Shown in pieces: positions 32,502-41,321 of a stretch of 64,000 nt of DNA. The stretch lies in contig JANQQL010000025.1 of the NCBI GenBank assembly GCA_028289345.1, positions 682,001 to 746,000 of the forward strand, read 5' to 3'. The translations under genes were made by a program, and so were the position numbers. Below the pieces are notes generated by a model. That model made no database searches. It saw nothing but the letters and a program-made list of their open reading frames with translations, and was not told the DNA's origin. Within the stretch, counting starts at the first letter, position 1; the number at the start of each line of letters is the position of its first letter. The DNA is from Planctomycetota bacterium (lineage in GTDB: Bacteria; Planctomycetota; B15-G4; SIAN01).

Positions 32502-33848
32502 TTACTTTCCCGAAAGCGGGCGAGTGATTTCTACGGCCTCGCCATTGGGAGCGTTGTCGTTCCACATCGCGTTGGTGCCCACCGCCGCGATCAATCGGAG
32601 GTGGTCTTCCTCGAGGTCGGACCAGGGAACACGCACGATGAATGCTGGACTTGTGGGGTCGGCCGCAAAGCCGACGTTGTCGTCCGCTTCCATCGTCATC
32701 GCGCCGCCAAACGCGTCGTGGTGATCGGCGATCCCGACCGCTCCTCGGTAGACATCGTCCGGATCGAGAGAGACCCACGCCGTGATCAGTCGGTGGAAGC
32801 GAAGTCCGCTGTTGCCTCCCCACCACGCCGTGGAGTTGTCCGGGTCCTCGGAGGCTAACACCAGGTTGAGACCAAATGCTCGAGTTGGGGGTGGGGTGGC
32901 CAATGGGATTCGAATCCACAGGTCTGCGGCATCCGGCGAATACTGCAAGCCCGTCGCGTCGGGAAGTCCCTCCATCGCGCCGTCGCCTCGGGGATCGTCA
33001 GCCAGGGAGACCCACTCTCGATTCGCGAACTCGCTTGGGTCCATCGGTTGGCGGGATTGGCCGAAGGGCACCAGGAAATCGTTCGCCATGAGGAAGTCCG
33101 GTTCCCAACCGAGGACTTCGTCGGCCAAGTCGGCCGCCAGGTCTGCGCGGGGGGACGGCAGGAAAAGGAAACCGCGGGCCGCCATCCCGTAGGTGAAGAC
33201 GTCCCAGAATTCGGGAGGTTGCTCCGAGGTGTCTCGCTTGGTTCGTAAGTCTTCGATGATGACGAAGACGTCGCGTTCCAGGGAGTCGAACAGCTGAGCG
33301 GCGTTGGGCCCGGAGATTCCCATCTGTAGCGCCATGAGGCGGACGAAGCACTGATCGGGCGCCCGTTCCCTTGCCTCATTGAGCAGCTCCTGCGTCTCGT
33401 TCACGAGGGCCATCATGTCTTCCGGTCCAAGCATGAAGCGAAACCAATTGCACAGAACGCCTCCCGCGTAAGCTCGACCTTCGTCGGGATTCAGCGTTCG
33501 ACATTGGGCGAAGTGCCTGGTCGCCGCCAGAACTCGCTGCTGGGTCCCGATGGGATCACGCATGTCGGGAGAGCCGTTCTGCAGCATGGATTGGAGGACA
33601 TCGGCAAGCCCGAGTAGGTAGTGGCGATTCGCCTCGAGACCTGGCTCTGACAAGGGCTCCATGTCTCGCAACTGCTGGGCGATCTGGGGAATCGTTTCCA
33701 AGTTGGCCTCGATCCCGCAACGGTTGAGGGTGACTCCGAGTGACTCCAAAGAGGCGCTTCCCTCTTCTGACGCAGGCCATCCAGCTCTGGCGAAAGGAGT
33801 CCAGAGAAACACGATCAGGCTGAGACCGGCGGCGGTTCGGCAATGCAT
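32502..33848 (-). CDS. Exported hypothetical protein with C-terminal beta domain
   Basis: No family is recognised with confidence. The 448-residue protein has a signal sequence (TAAGLSLIVFLWTPFARA) from ATG 33848, preceded by an AAGGA site. The first ~230 residues are helical with TPR-like spacing (ALVNETQELLNEARERAPDQCF). The C-terminal ~180 residues are beta-rich (FGLNLVLASEDPDNSTAWWGGNSGLRFHRL and AVGTNAMWNDNAPNG) and are weakly like the sugar-binding CBM9/DOMON-type or glucodextranase C-terminal domains. It lies divergent to the CopZ/BFD-like gene, with a spacer of about 340 bases. Confidence 0.65.
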   Translation of the reverse strand: MHCRTAAGLSLIVFLWTPFARAGWPASEEGSASLESLGVTLNRCGIEANLETIPQIAQQLRDMEPLSEPGLEANRHYLLGLADVLQSMLQNGSPDMRDPIGTQQRVLAATRHFAQCRTLNPDEGRAYAGGVLCNWFRFMLGPEDMMALVNETQELLNEARERAPDQCFVRLMALQMGISGPNAAQLFDSLERDVFVIIEDLRTKRDTSEQPPEFWDVFTYGMAARGFLFLPSPRADLAADLADEVLGWEPDFLMANDFLVPFGQSRQPMDPSEFANREWVSLADDPRGDGAMEGLPDATGLQYSPDAADLWIRIPLATPPPTRAFGLNLVLASEDPDNSTAWWGGNSGLRFHRLITAWVSLDPDDVYRGAVGIADHHDAFGGAMTMEADDNVGFAADPTSPAFIVRVPWSDLEEDHLRLIAAVGTNAMWNDNAPNGEAVEITRPLSGK

Positions 33849-34187
33849 CGAAAGTCCTTGGGAATGAGATGGCGAGCAAATCGTGGGGCACAGGGAGGCG
33901 AAAGCCATCGCCTGACGAGAACGCCCGAGGGCCTTGTTTCCAGCCGACCACTCGAGAGTTCGAAGAGGCTAGAGAGCGCCCGCCAAGCGGTCTTGAACGA
34001 ATGTGAGGTTCTGGAATGGCTGTGACCGAGAATCTTCCGCTTCCACCTTTCCCCCGCTCCCCCAGCGCGTTCCGGTCGTGGCGCCGCCAGCGATGGAGCC
34101 TGGCGACGCTCCCTCTCCGCATGCTTCACCGCTGGTGGCGTCGCGACTCCAATCACCTTCTGCCGAGTTGGAGCTAAGATTCCGCCC
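33849..34187. other. Divergent intergenic region
   Basis: About 340 bases separate the exported hypothetical gene (minus) and the CopZ/BFD-like gene (plus). No motif-bearing frame, hairpin or repeat was found. Promoters for both genes are expected here. Confidence 0.45.
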
Positions 34188-34640
34188 ATGAACAAAGCGT
34201 TCGTCAAGGAACCGGAGCCCGAAGAGCCGCGCTGCCCGCTACCAGAAGGATGTGGGGGAATCGGCACTTCCGTTGCCCTTGCGACGGTCGAATCCCAATT
34301 GCGGGCGGGTCACGGCCTGTCGCTTCCGAACAACCTGTACTACTGTTCCAGCGCGGATTGCTCGCTCGCCTACTACAACCCCTACGGATTCAAGATCCCC
34401 GCGGCGATGCTCATCCAGCAAACGTATCCGAAGGACCTTGCCGGACCGATCTGCCCCTGTTTAGGGGTGACCGCCGAAGAGATTCGACGAGAAGCCGAAG
34501 CTGGAGAACGTGCCAAGGTCCGCGAGGTCGTCCAGTACTGTCAGTCGGAGAAAGCCGACTGCGCTCGTCGATCTCCCACCGGAAGCTCCTGCGAGTCCGA
34601 AGTCCGACGCTTGTTCATGCGACACTTCTCGGGGAGTTAG
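34188..34640 (+). CDS. CopZ-like zinc domain plus BFD-like [2Fe-2S] domain protein
   Basis: This 150-residue protein has two cysteine-rich parts. Residues about 12-75 have CPLPEGCGGIGT and LYYCSSADCSLAYYN, the pattern of the Zn-binding N-terminal domain of CopZ-type chaperones. Residues about 82-150 have PICPCLGVTAEEIRREAEAG and VVQYCQ...ADCARRSP.GSSC, matching the bacterioferritin-associated ferredoxin-type [2Fe-2S] domain (Cys-x-Cys, Cys, Cys). It may pass copper or electrons. No canonical copper-binding ferredoxin-like domain (GMxCxxC) follows, so it lacks the third CopZ part. Its stop overlaps the stop of the M16-like gene, which runs from the opposite strand. Confidence 0.75.
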   Translation: MNKAFVKEPEPEEPRCPLPEGCGGIGTSVALATVESQLRAGHGLSLPNNLYYCSSADCSLAYYNPYGFKIPAAMLIQQTYPKDLAGPICPCLGVTAEEIRREAEAGERAKVREVVQYCQSEKADCARRSPTGSSCESEVRRLFMRHFSGS

Positions 34641-37165
34641 CTTCCTTCGCCGCCTTGTTCCATGAGGCGCCGAGACAGCCGAATCACCTTGCCGTGGCGC
34701 TCGCAAGCCCAGCCCTGGGATTCCTTCAAAGTGATCGCCAGGTGTTCCAGTTCACTCGCCACCGACTCATGGGTGAAGGCGAGATCCCACACTTCGAGGG
34801 GGGCGTCTTCGTCGACTTCGACAGTTCGGTAGCGATCGCCGGTCAGGTTGCTGGCAATGCCGTCCATCGCTGCCCGAGTGGCGGGCTCCTGCACGAGCAA
34901 CCAGCGGAGTTCGAACTCGCCGCGTTGCTCGGAGGTGAGGACGGTTCCTTCGACGGCGAGCTCCGGAGGAATGGGAGCGGGGGCGGGATAGCGATCCGGG
35001 TGGTAGATCTCCGCCGACGTCCGAGGTGGCTTGCGGAAGGCGTTGCTGACCGCTTCCCAGCCACCGGACTCGTGCAGCGCGCGGATGAAGCGAAGACCTG
35101 CTCCATACTGGTAGATCTTCTCGAATCGCGAGCGGTCCTTCTCGCCCGCTTCGGGGATGCCGGCGTGCTGTTCGAAGTCGTAGTCCATCAAGTCCGACAC
35201 CGCCATCATCGCTTCGCCCTCGATCACACCGACCAGACCCCGAGCGGCGTCGGGTCCAAGGGCATCGGCTTCGTCGTGGAGTCTCGATAGGTCGAAGTGC
35301 TGGTCCTGGAGCGCGTGATGCAGCTCGTGAAGAAGGGTGCCGCGACTGAATGCCGCCGACTTGCCATCCACCACGACCAGTCGTTCCTGATCGGGCTCGT
35401 ACCACCCGGCGAGCTTTCCGGTCTCGTCGCTCTTGGGAACGATCTCGGGCTCGACGACGCGCAAGAACTCGAGCTCTCGCCAAGCGGAGAGCTCCTCCAT
35501 GGCGTCCGCAAGGCGCTCGGGGAGCTCCTTCTTCTTCGCTTTCTTTGCCTCCGAACGGCGGGTGACGGCCGATGCGTCGCCGGACTGCAAGCTGCGTGCT
35601 TCTTCCAGGAGTTCGCGTACGGCCGGATAGTCGACCACCTCCAGCGCTTGTTCGAAGTCTTGGATCGCTCCCGCATAGTCCGCTTGGTCCATGCGGACTT
35701 GCCCGCGGCTCGCCAAATAGATGACCGTGTTCATGCGATTCGGCTTGCCTTCGAGGAGCTTGGTGTAGGCGGCGATGGCGCGGTCGTAGTCTCCGCCCGA
35801 GCTGGCGCTTTGGGCTACGTCACTCAGCTCATGGGGGTCGTCGGGCAAGGGGCCTCGCGAGGAACCGCTCGCGGCGAACCACACCGTGACCCGCTGCTCC
35901 GGTGACAGATGCTGGCGAGCAACCCGTTTCAGGTCGGAGCGAGACACTTGGTCGATCTGTTGCGGGTACTTGGCGAGACGGTCGATCAGTCCGTGCACTT
36001 CGTACACGCCGAACAGGGCGGCCAAGGAAAAGTAGGGGCGACCGCGAATCGACAAAGAAGTGAACCGGTCGCGAATCAGTTCCTTCGCCTCATCGATTTC
36101 TGAGTCGGTCCATTCCGCGTTGTTCAGGGGACCCAGGATCGCTTCCAGTTCTTGATCCGCCTTGTCTCCGGTGGCGGCCACGCGGAACAGGTCACGATCG
36201 ACCCGGCCCCCCATGGAGGCGGTGACGGCCGATCGGTCGGAGATGCGTTTGCGGTCCAGGATTTTTGCCAAGACATCCAGGGCCGGGCGGTCCTCGTGTT
36301 CTGCATCTGGGCCCATCCACACGAACTCGCAGCGATCTCGAGGAAGGTCCGTGACCAGCTGTTCTTCGCGCGCTTGGCTGTCTGGTTCCTGGATGGGTGC
36401 GGGCCGTTCCGGACCTCGCGGAAGAGCTCGGAACGCTTGCTCGATCGCGTCCAAGGCGACTTGCGGATCGACGTCTCCGGCCACCACCACCGAGGTGTTG
36501 TCCGGGTGATAGAACATGTCGTAGAAACTGCGAATCAGCGGGATGCCAAGCTTCCCTGCCTTGGTGTGACCGTTTTCATCCAGGACGCCGACGCCGTAGG
36601 GATGGCGACGGAAGACCACCGATTCCAGGAGTTCTTCGCGGGCCATCTCGCTCTGGAATGTGTTCGCTTCTTCGTCGATCAACCGATCTCGTTCGTGGAG
36701 CACGGCGGCTTCGTCAAAGGTCAGTCCGCGCAGCCGATCGGCTTCCATGCGAAGGACGTCGGAAAGCTTCTCGACCGGGATTTCATGGTCGTAGTACAGG
36801 GTGTAGTCGTTGCGGGTGTAGGCATTGGATTGACCACCCATCTCGTTCACCAGGCGATCGTGCTCATCCGCCCCGGTGGTCGCCGTGCCGGTGTACATCG
36901 CATGTTCCGTCAGGTGGGCGATTCCCGTCGTCCCGGCGGTCTCTTGCCGGTTGCCGACACCGACGACCATGAAGACTGACACACCTTTCTCCGAGTCTCG
37001 GACGGCGGCGGCTCGCAGGCCGTTGGGCAACAGGCGCCGAGCGAAAGTTGCGTCACCAATCGTGATCGACGGCAGATTCCCCGGCGTGTCTTGGTGACGG
37101 CCCGTGGCGCAGGACAGCACGGACAGCGTGAAAGGAAAAGCGATCCAGCGAAGAACGGCGCGCAT
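34637..37165 (-). CDS. Lipoprotein M16 peptidase with TPR and HExxH zincin domain
   Basis: This 842-residue protein combines two metalloprotease signatures. The N-terminal part is an M16 peptidase: inverted motif HLTEH, with H84, E87 and H88, followed by ERDRLIDEEANTF with the downstream Glu. A second M16-like half extends to about 440. A TPR-like helical region (YDRAIAAYTKLLEG and YAGAIQDFEQALEVV) follows. The C-terminal ~280 residues carry LLHELHHALQDQHFDL, an HExxH zincin motif with H613, E614 and H617. ATG 37165 gives a lipobox-like LSVLSC, so it is probably anchored to a membrane; an upstream Met at 37207 is less likely. The last four bases overlap the stop of the plus-strand CopZ-like gene. 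The substrate is not known; one active site may be regulatory. Confidence 0.85.
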   Translation of the reverse strand: MRAVLRWIAFPFTLSVLSCATGRHQDTPGNLPSITIGDATFARRLLPNGLRAAAVRDSEKGVSVFMVVGVGNRQETAGTTGIAHLTEHAMYTGTATTGADEHDRLVNEMGGQSNAYTRNDYTLYYDHEIPVEKLSDVLRMEADRLRGLTFDEAAVLHERDRLIDEEANTFQSEMAREELLESVVFRRHPYGVGVLDENGHTKAGKLGIPLIRSFYDMFYHPDNTSVVVAGDVDPQVALDAIEQAFRALPRGPERPAPIQEPDSQAREEQLVTDLPRDRCEFVWMGPDAEHEDRPALDVLAKILDRKRISDRSAVTASMGGRVDRDLFRVAATGDKADQELEAILGPLNNAEWTDSEIDEAKELIRDRFTSLSIRGRPYFSLAALFGVYEVHGLIDRLAKYPQQIDQVSRSDLKRVARQHLSPEQRVTVWFAASGSSRGPLPDDPHELSDVAQSASSGGDYDRAIAAYTKLLEGKPNRMNTVIYLASRGQVRMDQADYAGAIQDFEQALEVVDYPAVRELLEEARSLQSGDASAVTRRSEAKKAKKKELPERLADAMEELSAWRELEFLRVVEPEIVPKSDETGKLAGWYEPDQERLVVVDGKSAAFSRGTLLHELHHALQDQHFDLSRLHDEADALGPDAARGLVGVIEGEAMMAVSDLMDYDFEQHAGIPEAGEKDRSRFEKIYQYGAGLRFIRALHESGGWEAVSNAFRKPPRTSAEIYHPDRYPAPAPIPPELAVEGTVLTSEQRGEFELRWLLVQEPATRAAMDGIASNLTGDRYRTVEVDEDAPLEVWDLAFTHESVASELEHLAITLKESQGWACERHGKVIRLSRRLMEQGGEGS

Positions 37166-37653
37166 GGTTTCGACTCGTGGGTTGGGTAGGAAATGATCCC
37201 GTGGCAAAGATCGGGTGGGCGATGAAAAAGGGGGGGAACGGGCATTGCAGAGGGCGCTCGATTTCGAAGAGCGGCCTCACGCTGCGGCTCGAGCGTCTGG
37301 GAGGAGTCCTCCGTTTCGCCCGAGAGCGAGACTGGTAGGAAGCCCCGAGGCTTCGACTCAGCGGTCGAATCGGATCTCCGTGGATCCAGTCGCAAGCCGA
37401 TGCGACGTCCTCCGCCACTGAGGAATCATGGAACCTGAGGCCATGGATTCCAAGGATTCATCGCCAATCGGTGGACCGCCGAGATCGTCACAAGTCCTCG
37501 TCAGACAAAACTTTGGCTCAATCTCGCCATGGCCTTCAGGAACCACCCGAGCCAGGTATTGTTTGGCCGAGGCCTTTCCGGCCTGCGGGCGGCCTTCCCC
37601 GCGGCCGTCCGACAAGCCCAGCCCCTGACGGCTCCCAGTGGAGATTCGATCCC
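37166..37653. other. Divergent intergenic region
   Basis: Nearly 490 bases lie between the M16-like lipoprotein gene and the M14 peptidase gene. Open frames cross it on both strands but show no family motif. The promoters of both genes are expected here. I see no clear hairpin or repeat. Confidence 0.45.
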
Positions 37654-39093
37654 ATGTTGAAGCGCTCTTCGAGGTCGGTTCCTCGCAGCACTTTCTTGCG
37701 ACTTGCGACCGGGGCGCTGCTCGCGCTCTTCGCCGTGACTCCGGCGGCGGTGGCTCAAGACCGGGGCTTTCGATTTGGTGACGATGCGGCGGCGTGGATC
37801 GAAGACGTGGACGCCGGGGACCTGGACGTTTTGTCCAAGGTCGGTGTCGACTTCGACGGGATGTTTGGCAGTCGAGCTCGCGTCTACGTGAACGACGTCG
37901 CGTTGCTGAACGAAGTCGAGAAGCTGGGCTTTCGGGTGACGCCGATTCCGCGGGTGGTGCCGAACTTCGAAGGCGGCGGCTATCCGACCGTTGCTCAGCT
38001 GGGATCGGACTTGCAGGCGATTGCCGCGGCGCATCCCAACCTGTGCCAGCTGTTCAGCATCGGCAAGTCGGTGCAGGGTCGCGACTTGTGGATCCTGAAG
38101 ATCTCCGACAATGTGACGGTCGAAGAAGATGAGCCGGAGTTCAAGTACATCTCTTCGATGCACGGAGACGAAACCGTCGGAATCGTGTTGATGATGGATC
38201 TGATCGAAGAGCTGATGAGTGAGTACGGCAGTGATCCGCAGATCACTCGATTGGTGAACGAGGTCGAAATCTGGATCATGCCGCTGATGAATCCCGACGG
38301 CTACAACGCCGGCAGTCGCTACAACGCCCAAGGAGTCGACCTGAACCGAGACTTTCCCGATCGAATCAGCGATCCGGTCAACACCACCGCCGGTCGCGCT
38401 CCCGAAGTCGCTCATGTGATGAACTGGGCGTTCCAGCAAAGCACGGTGCTCTCTGCCAATCTTCACACGGGTGCCCTGTGTGTGAACTACCCCTATGACT
38501 CGGACCCGAACCCGTTCGCTTCCTACTCGGCGACTCCTGACGATTCGCTATTCGTGGACCAATCCCTGACCTACTCCACGTTGAATACTCCGATGTACAA
38601 CAGCTTCTGGTTCAATCAGGGAATCACCAATGGCGTGGAGTGGTACCTGGTTCACGGGGGCATGCAGGACTGGAACTACCACTGGCTCGGCTGCAATGAG
38701 GTCACGATCGAACTCAACGACACCAAATGGCCCCCGGCCAGTCAGCTGCCCGGTCTGTGGAATGACAATCGTGGTTCGATGCTGGCCTACATGGACTTGT
38801 GCCTGAAGGGTGTGCGTGGAGTCATCACGGATCAGCAAACCGGAGATCCACTGGCGGCGACGATTCGAGTGGTCGGGATCGATCACGATGTCTACACCGA
38901 CCCGGACGTGGGTGACTACCACCGCATGATCGAGCCCGGCTCGTATCATCTGCGGATCACGGCACCGGGGTATCGAAAGAAGGTGTTGCCGGTGGTGGTG
39001 GGAAGCGGGGACGCCACTCGACTGGATGTGAGTTTGATTCCCAACGGCGGCCTGTATCGAGAGCTTCCGGACTTGCAGGGGACGCTTCGCTAA
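37654..39093 (+). CDS. Exported M14 zinc carboxypeptidase
   Basis: This 479-residue secreted enzyme belongs to the carboxypeptidase A family. The zinc ligands are His170 and Glu173 in MHGDETVG and His271 in NLHTGAL; the catalytic Glu353 is in EVTIELND. The arginine and tyrosine environment (YNAQGVDLNRDFPD) matches the N/E-type carboxypeptidases. A carboxypeptidase-regulatory-like beta domain (GVRGVITDQQTGDPLAATIRV) occupies the C-terminal ~90 residues. ATG 37654 gives the signal sequence LATGALLALFAVTPAAVAQ; the frame extends upstream without homology. It lies 29 bases upstream of the glutamine-synthetase-like gene and probably shares its transcript. Confidence 0.9.
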   Translation: MLKRSSRSVPRSTFLRLATGALLALFAVTPAAVAQDRGFRFGDDAAAWIEDVDAGDLDVLSKVGVDFDGMFGSRARVYVNDVALLNEVEKLGFRVTPIPRVVPNFEGGGYPTVAQLGSDLQAIAAAHPNLCQLFSIGKSVQGRDLWILKISDNVTVEEDEPEFKYISSMHGDETVGIVLMMDLIEELMSEYGSDPQITRLVNEVEIWIMPLMNPDGYNAGSRYNAQGVDLNRDFPDRISDPVNTTAGRAPEVAHVMNWAFQQSTVLSANLHTGALCVNYPYDSDPNPFASYSATPDDSLFVDQSLTYSTLNTPMYNSFWFNQGITNGVEWYLVHGGMQDWNYHWLGCNEVTIELNDTKWPPASQLPGLWNDNRGSMLAYMDLCLKGVRGVITDQQTGDPLAATIRVVGIDHDVYTDPDVGDYHRMIEPGSYHLRITAPGYRKKVLPVVVGSGDATRLDVSLIPNGGLYRELPDLQGTLR

Positions 39094-39122
39094 CGGGAAC
39101 CTCATCCCTGGGGAGGGATTGG

Positions 39123-40499
39123 ATGGCGGTGCGGGGAATGTTGGCGGAAGACGAGCTGCGAGAGCGAGTCTCGCGTGGCGAAATCGACACGGTCATCGTG
39201 GCGTTCACGGATTTGTATGGCCGCTTGATGGGCAAGCGCTACGACGCGGAGTTCTTTCTGAGCGACGCGTTGCGAGGTGGCGCCCACGCCTGTGACTACT
39301 TGCTGACCGTGGACGTGGGAATGAATCCGGTGCCGGGCTACGAGTTCGCCAACTGGGAACGAGGCTACGGCGACTTTCACTTGGTCCCGGACCTCACGAC
39401 GTTGCGTCTGGTTTCCTGGCTTCCCGGCACGGCACTCGTCCTGTGCGACGTCGCGGATCCCAAAACTCACCAGCGCTTGCCTCTTGCGCCGCGTTCGATG
39501 CTTCGCTCCCAGCTCGAGCGAGCGGCGAATCGAGAGCTGATGGCCAAGGGGGCGTCCGAGCTCGAGTACTACTTGTTCGACTCGTCCTACCGGGATGCCA
39601 AGGATCGCAACTACCACGGGTTGCGCCCGGCGGGGTGGTGCATCGAAGACTACCACATCCTGCAAGGCACGCGGACTGAAGAGTTCACCGCCGCGGTCCG
39701 ACGACACTTGCGCGAGAGCGGAGTGCCAGTCGAAAACTCGAAGGGGGAATGGGGGCTCGGGCAACACGAACTGAACGTGCGTTATGCCGATGCCCTGTCC
39801 ATGGCCGACCGCCACGTGGTCTACAAACAGTGCCTGAAGGAAGTTGCCGAACAGCAGGGCCGGGCCGTGACCTTCATGGCCAAGTACTCGGAGGATGGAG
39901 CTGGTTCGAGCTGCCACCTGCACCTGAGCCTGTGGAGTCACGACGGGAACGTGTTCCCGGGAGACCAGCGCCTGGGACCGGTGGAGGGAAGCGATCTGTT
40001 TCGTTGGTTCCTGGGGGGCTGGATTGCTCACGCCCCGGAGATGATGGCCTTCTACGCGCCCACAGTGAACTCTTACAAGCGCTACCAATCCGGGTCCTGG
40101 GCACCAACTCGACTGGCGTGGAGTTTCGACAATCGGACCGCTGGGTTTCGCGTGGTGGGTGGTGGTTCCAGTCTGCGCATCGAATGTCGGATTCCCGGAG
40201 CCGATTGCAATCCCTACCTGGCATTCGCCGCTTCCCTGGCATCGGGGTTGGAGGGGATCGAGCAGAGGACCGAGCCACCGCCGGCGTTCGAAGGGGATGT
40301 CTACCAGGCAGAGAAGATTCCCACGGTGCCCAAGACTCTCCGCGAAGCCACCGAACTTCTTGCCGGCAGTGCCGTGGCTCGGCGCAGCTTCGGCGACCCG
40401 GTGGTCGACCACTACGTGCATTTCTACCGCTCCGAGTGCGAGGCCTATGAACGTTCCGTGAGCGACTGGGAACGACGCCGCTACTTCGAACAGATCTGA
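39123..40499 (+). CDS. Glutamine synthetase family ligase (PuuA-like)
   Basis: This 458-residue cytosolic enzyme belongs to the glutamine synthetase superfamily, which links Glu or a related acid to ammonia or an amine with ATP. Metal- and ATP-site motifs include SELEYYLF, GLGQHELNVRY (in place of the usual GPGQxE), SSCHLHLSLW and NSYKRYQSGSWAPTRLAW, with ECRIPGADCNPYLAF near the end. The N-terminal beta-grasp (TVIVAFTDLYGRLMGKRY) is intact. A strong ribosome site (GGGGAGGGA) precedes ATG 39123. The residue pattern is closer to gamma-glutamylputrescine synthetase and related amine ligases than to the housekeeping enzyme. The SDR gene follows after 19 bases, and an ALDH gene lies elsewhere in the window, so an amine-degrading role is plausible but inferred. 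Confidence 0.85.
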   Translation: MAVRGMLAEDELRERVSRGEIDTVIVAFTDLYGRLMGKRYDAEFFLSDALRGGAHACDYLLTVDVGMNPVPGYEFANWERGYGDFHLVPDLTTLRLVSWLPGTALVLCDVADPKTHQRLPLAPRSMLRSQLERAANRELMAKGASELEYYLFDSSYRDAKDRNYHGLRPAGWCIEDYHILQGTRTEEFTAAVRRHLRESGVPVENSKGEWGLGQHELNVRYADALSMADRHVVYKQCLKEVAEQQGRAVTFMAKYSEDGAGSSCHLHLSLWSHDGNVFPGDQRLGPVEGSDLFRWFLGGWIAHAPEMMAFYAPTVNSYKRYQSGSWAPTRLAWSFDNRTAGFRVVGGGSSLRIECRIPGADCNPYLAFAASLASGLEGIEQRTEPPPAFEGDVYQAEKIPTVPKTLREATELLAGSAVARRSFGDPVVDHYVHFYRSECEAYERSVSDWERRRYFEQI

Positions 40500-40518
40500 G
40501 GGACGGGGAGAGACACCC

Positions 40519-41292
40519 ATGCGGTTGAAGGGAAAGGTGGCGCTGATCACCGGAGGAGGGGCCGGCATTGGCCGGGAGACCGCGTTGCTGTTCGCGAAGG
40601 AGGGGGCCTCGGTCTCGGTGGTGGATGTCGCTTCGGATGCTGCCACCGGTGTCGCAGAGGAAATTCAGGCAGCGGGAGGCAAGGCCATTGCCGTGCGAGC
40701 CGATGTGTCTCGCGCTGGCGACTGCGAGTCGATGGTGGCAGAAACTGAAGAATCCCTCGGTGCCCTGCACGTGTTGTTCAACAACGCGGGCATCATGCAC
40801 GGAGATGACGCGGATGCGGTTGACACCGAAGAATCCGTCTGGGACCTCACCTTGGCGATCAATCTCAAGGGAGTGTTCTTCGGCTGCAAGTATGGCATTC
40901 CGGCGTTACGCCGCAGTGGGGGGGGCTCGGTGATCAATACAGCGTCGTTTGTCGCCCTGATGGGTGCCGCGACGCCTCAGCTCGCGTATACGGCGAGCAA
41001 GGGAGGCGTGCTGGCTTTGACCCGCGAACTCGCGGTCGTCCATGCTCGCGAGGGAATTCGGGTCAATGCTCTGTGCCCGGGACCGCTCCGCACCAAGCTG
41101 CTCATGGACTTCCTGGACACCGAAGAAAAGAAGCAGCGTCGTTTGGTGCACGTTCCCATGGGGCGCTTTGGAGAGGCTCACGAGATGGCTCAGGCCGCGC
41201 TTTACCTGGCGTCGGACGAGTCGTCCTACGTGACGGGGACGGAGTTTGCCGTAGATGGCGGGTTGACCGCAGCGTACGTGACGCCCGAGTGA
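40519..41292 (+). CDS. SDR-family NAD(P)-dependent oxidoreductase
   Basis: The 257-residue product is a classical short-chain dehydrogenase/reductase. The Rossmann motif is TGGGAGIG, the NNAG motif is in VLFNNAGIMHG, and the catalytic Tyr and Lys are in AYTASKGGVLAL, preceded by Ser in TASFV. The C-terminal substrate side ends with GTEFAVDGGLTAAYV, as in sugar, alcohol and acyl reductases of the family. The ribosome site GGGGAGAG lies just before ATG 40519, 19 bases after the GS-like gene, so the two are co-transcribed. The substrate cannot be told from sequence. It is convergent with the sulfatase-like gene, 29 bases away. Confidence 0.9.
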   Translation: MRLKGKVALITGGGAGIGRETALLFAKEGASVSVVDVASDAATGVAEEIQAAGGKAIAVRADVSRAGDCESMVAETEESLGALHVLFNNAGIMHGDDADAVDTEESVWDLTLAINLKGVFFGCKYGIPALRRSGGGSVINTASFVALMGAATPQLAYTASKGGVLALTRELAVVHAREGIRVNALCPGPLRTKLLMDFLDTEEKKQRRLVHVPMGRFGEAHEMAQAALYLASDESSYVTGTEFAVDGGLTAAYVTPE

Positions 41293-41321
41293 GCTTTCGA
41301 TCGTGCTGCGCAGCTGAGGGG

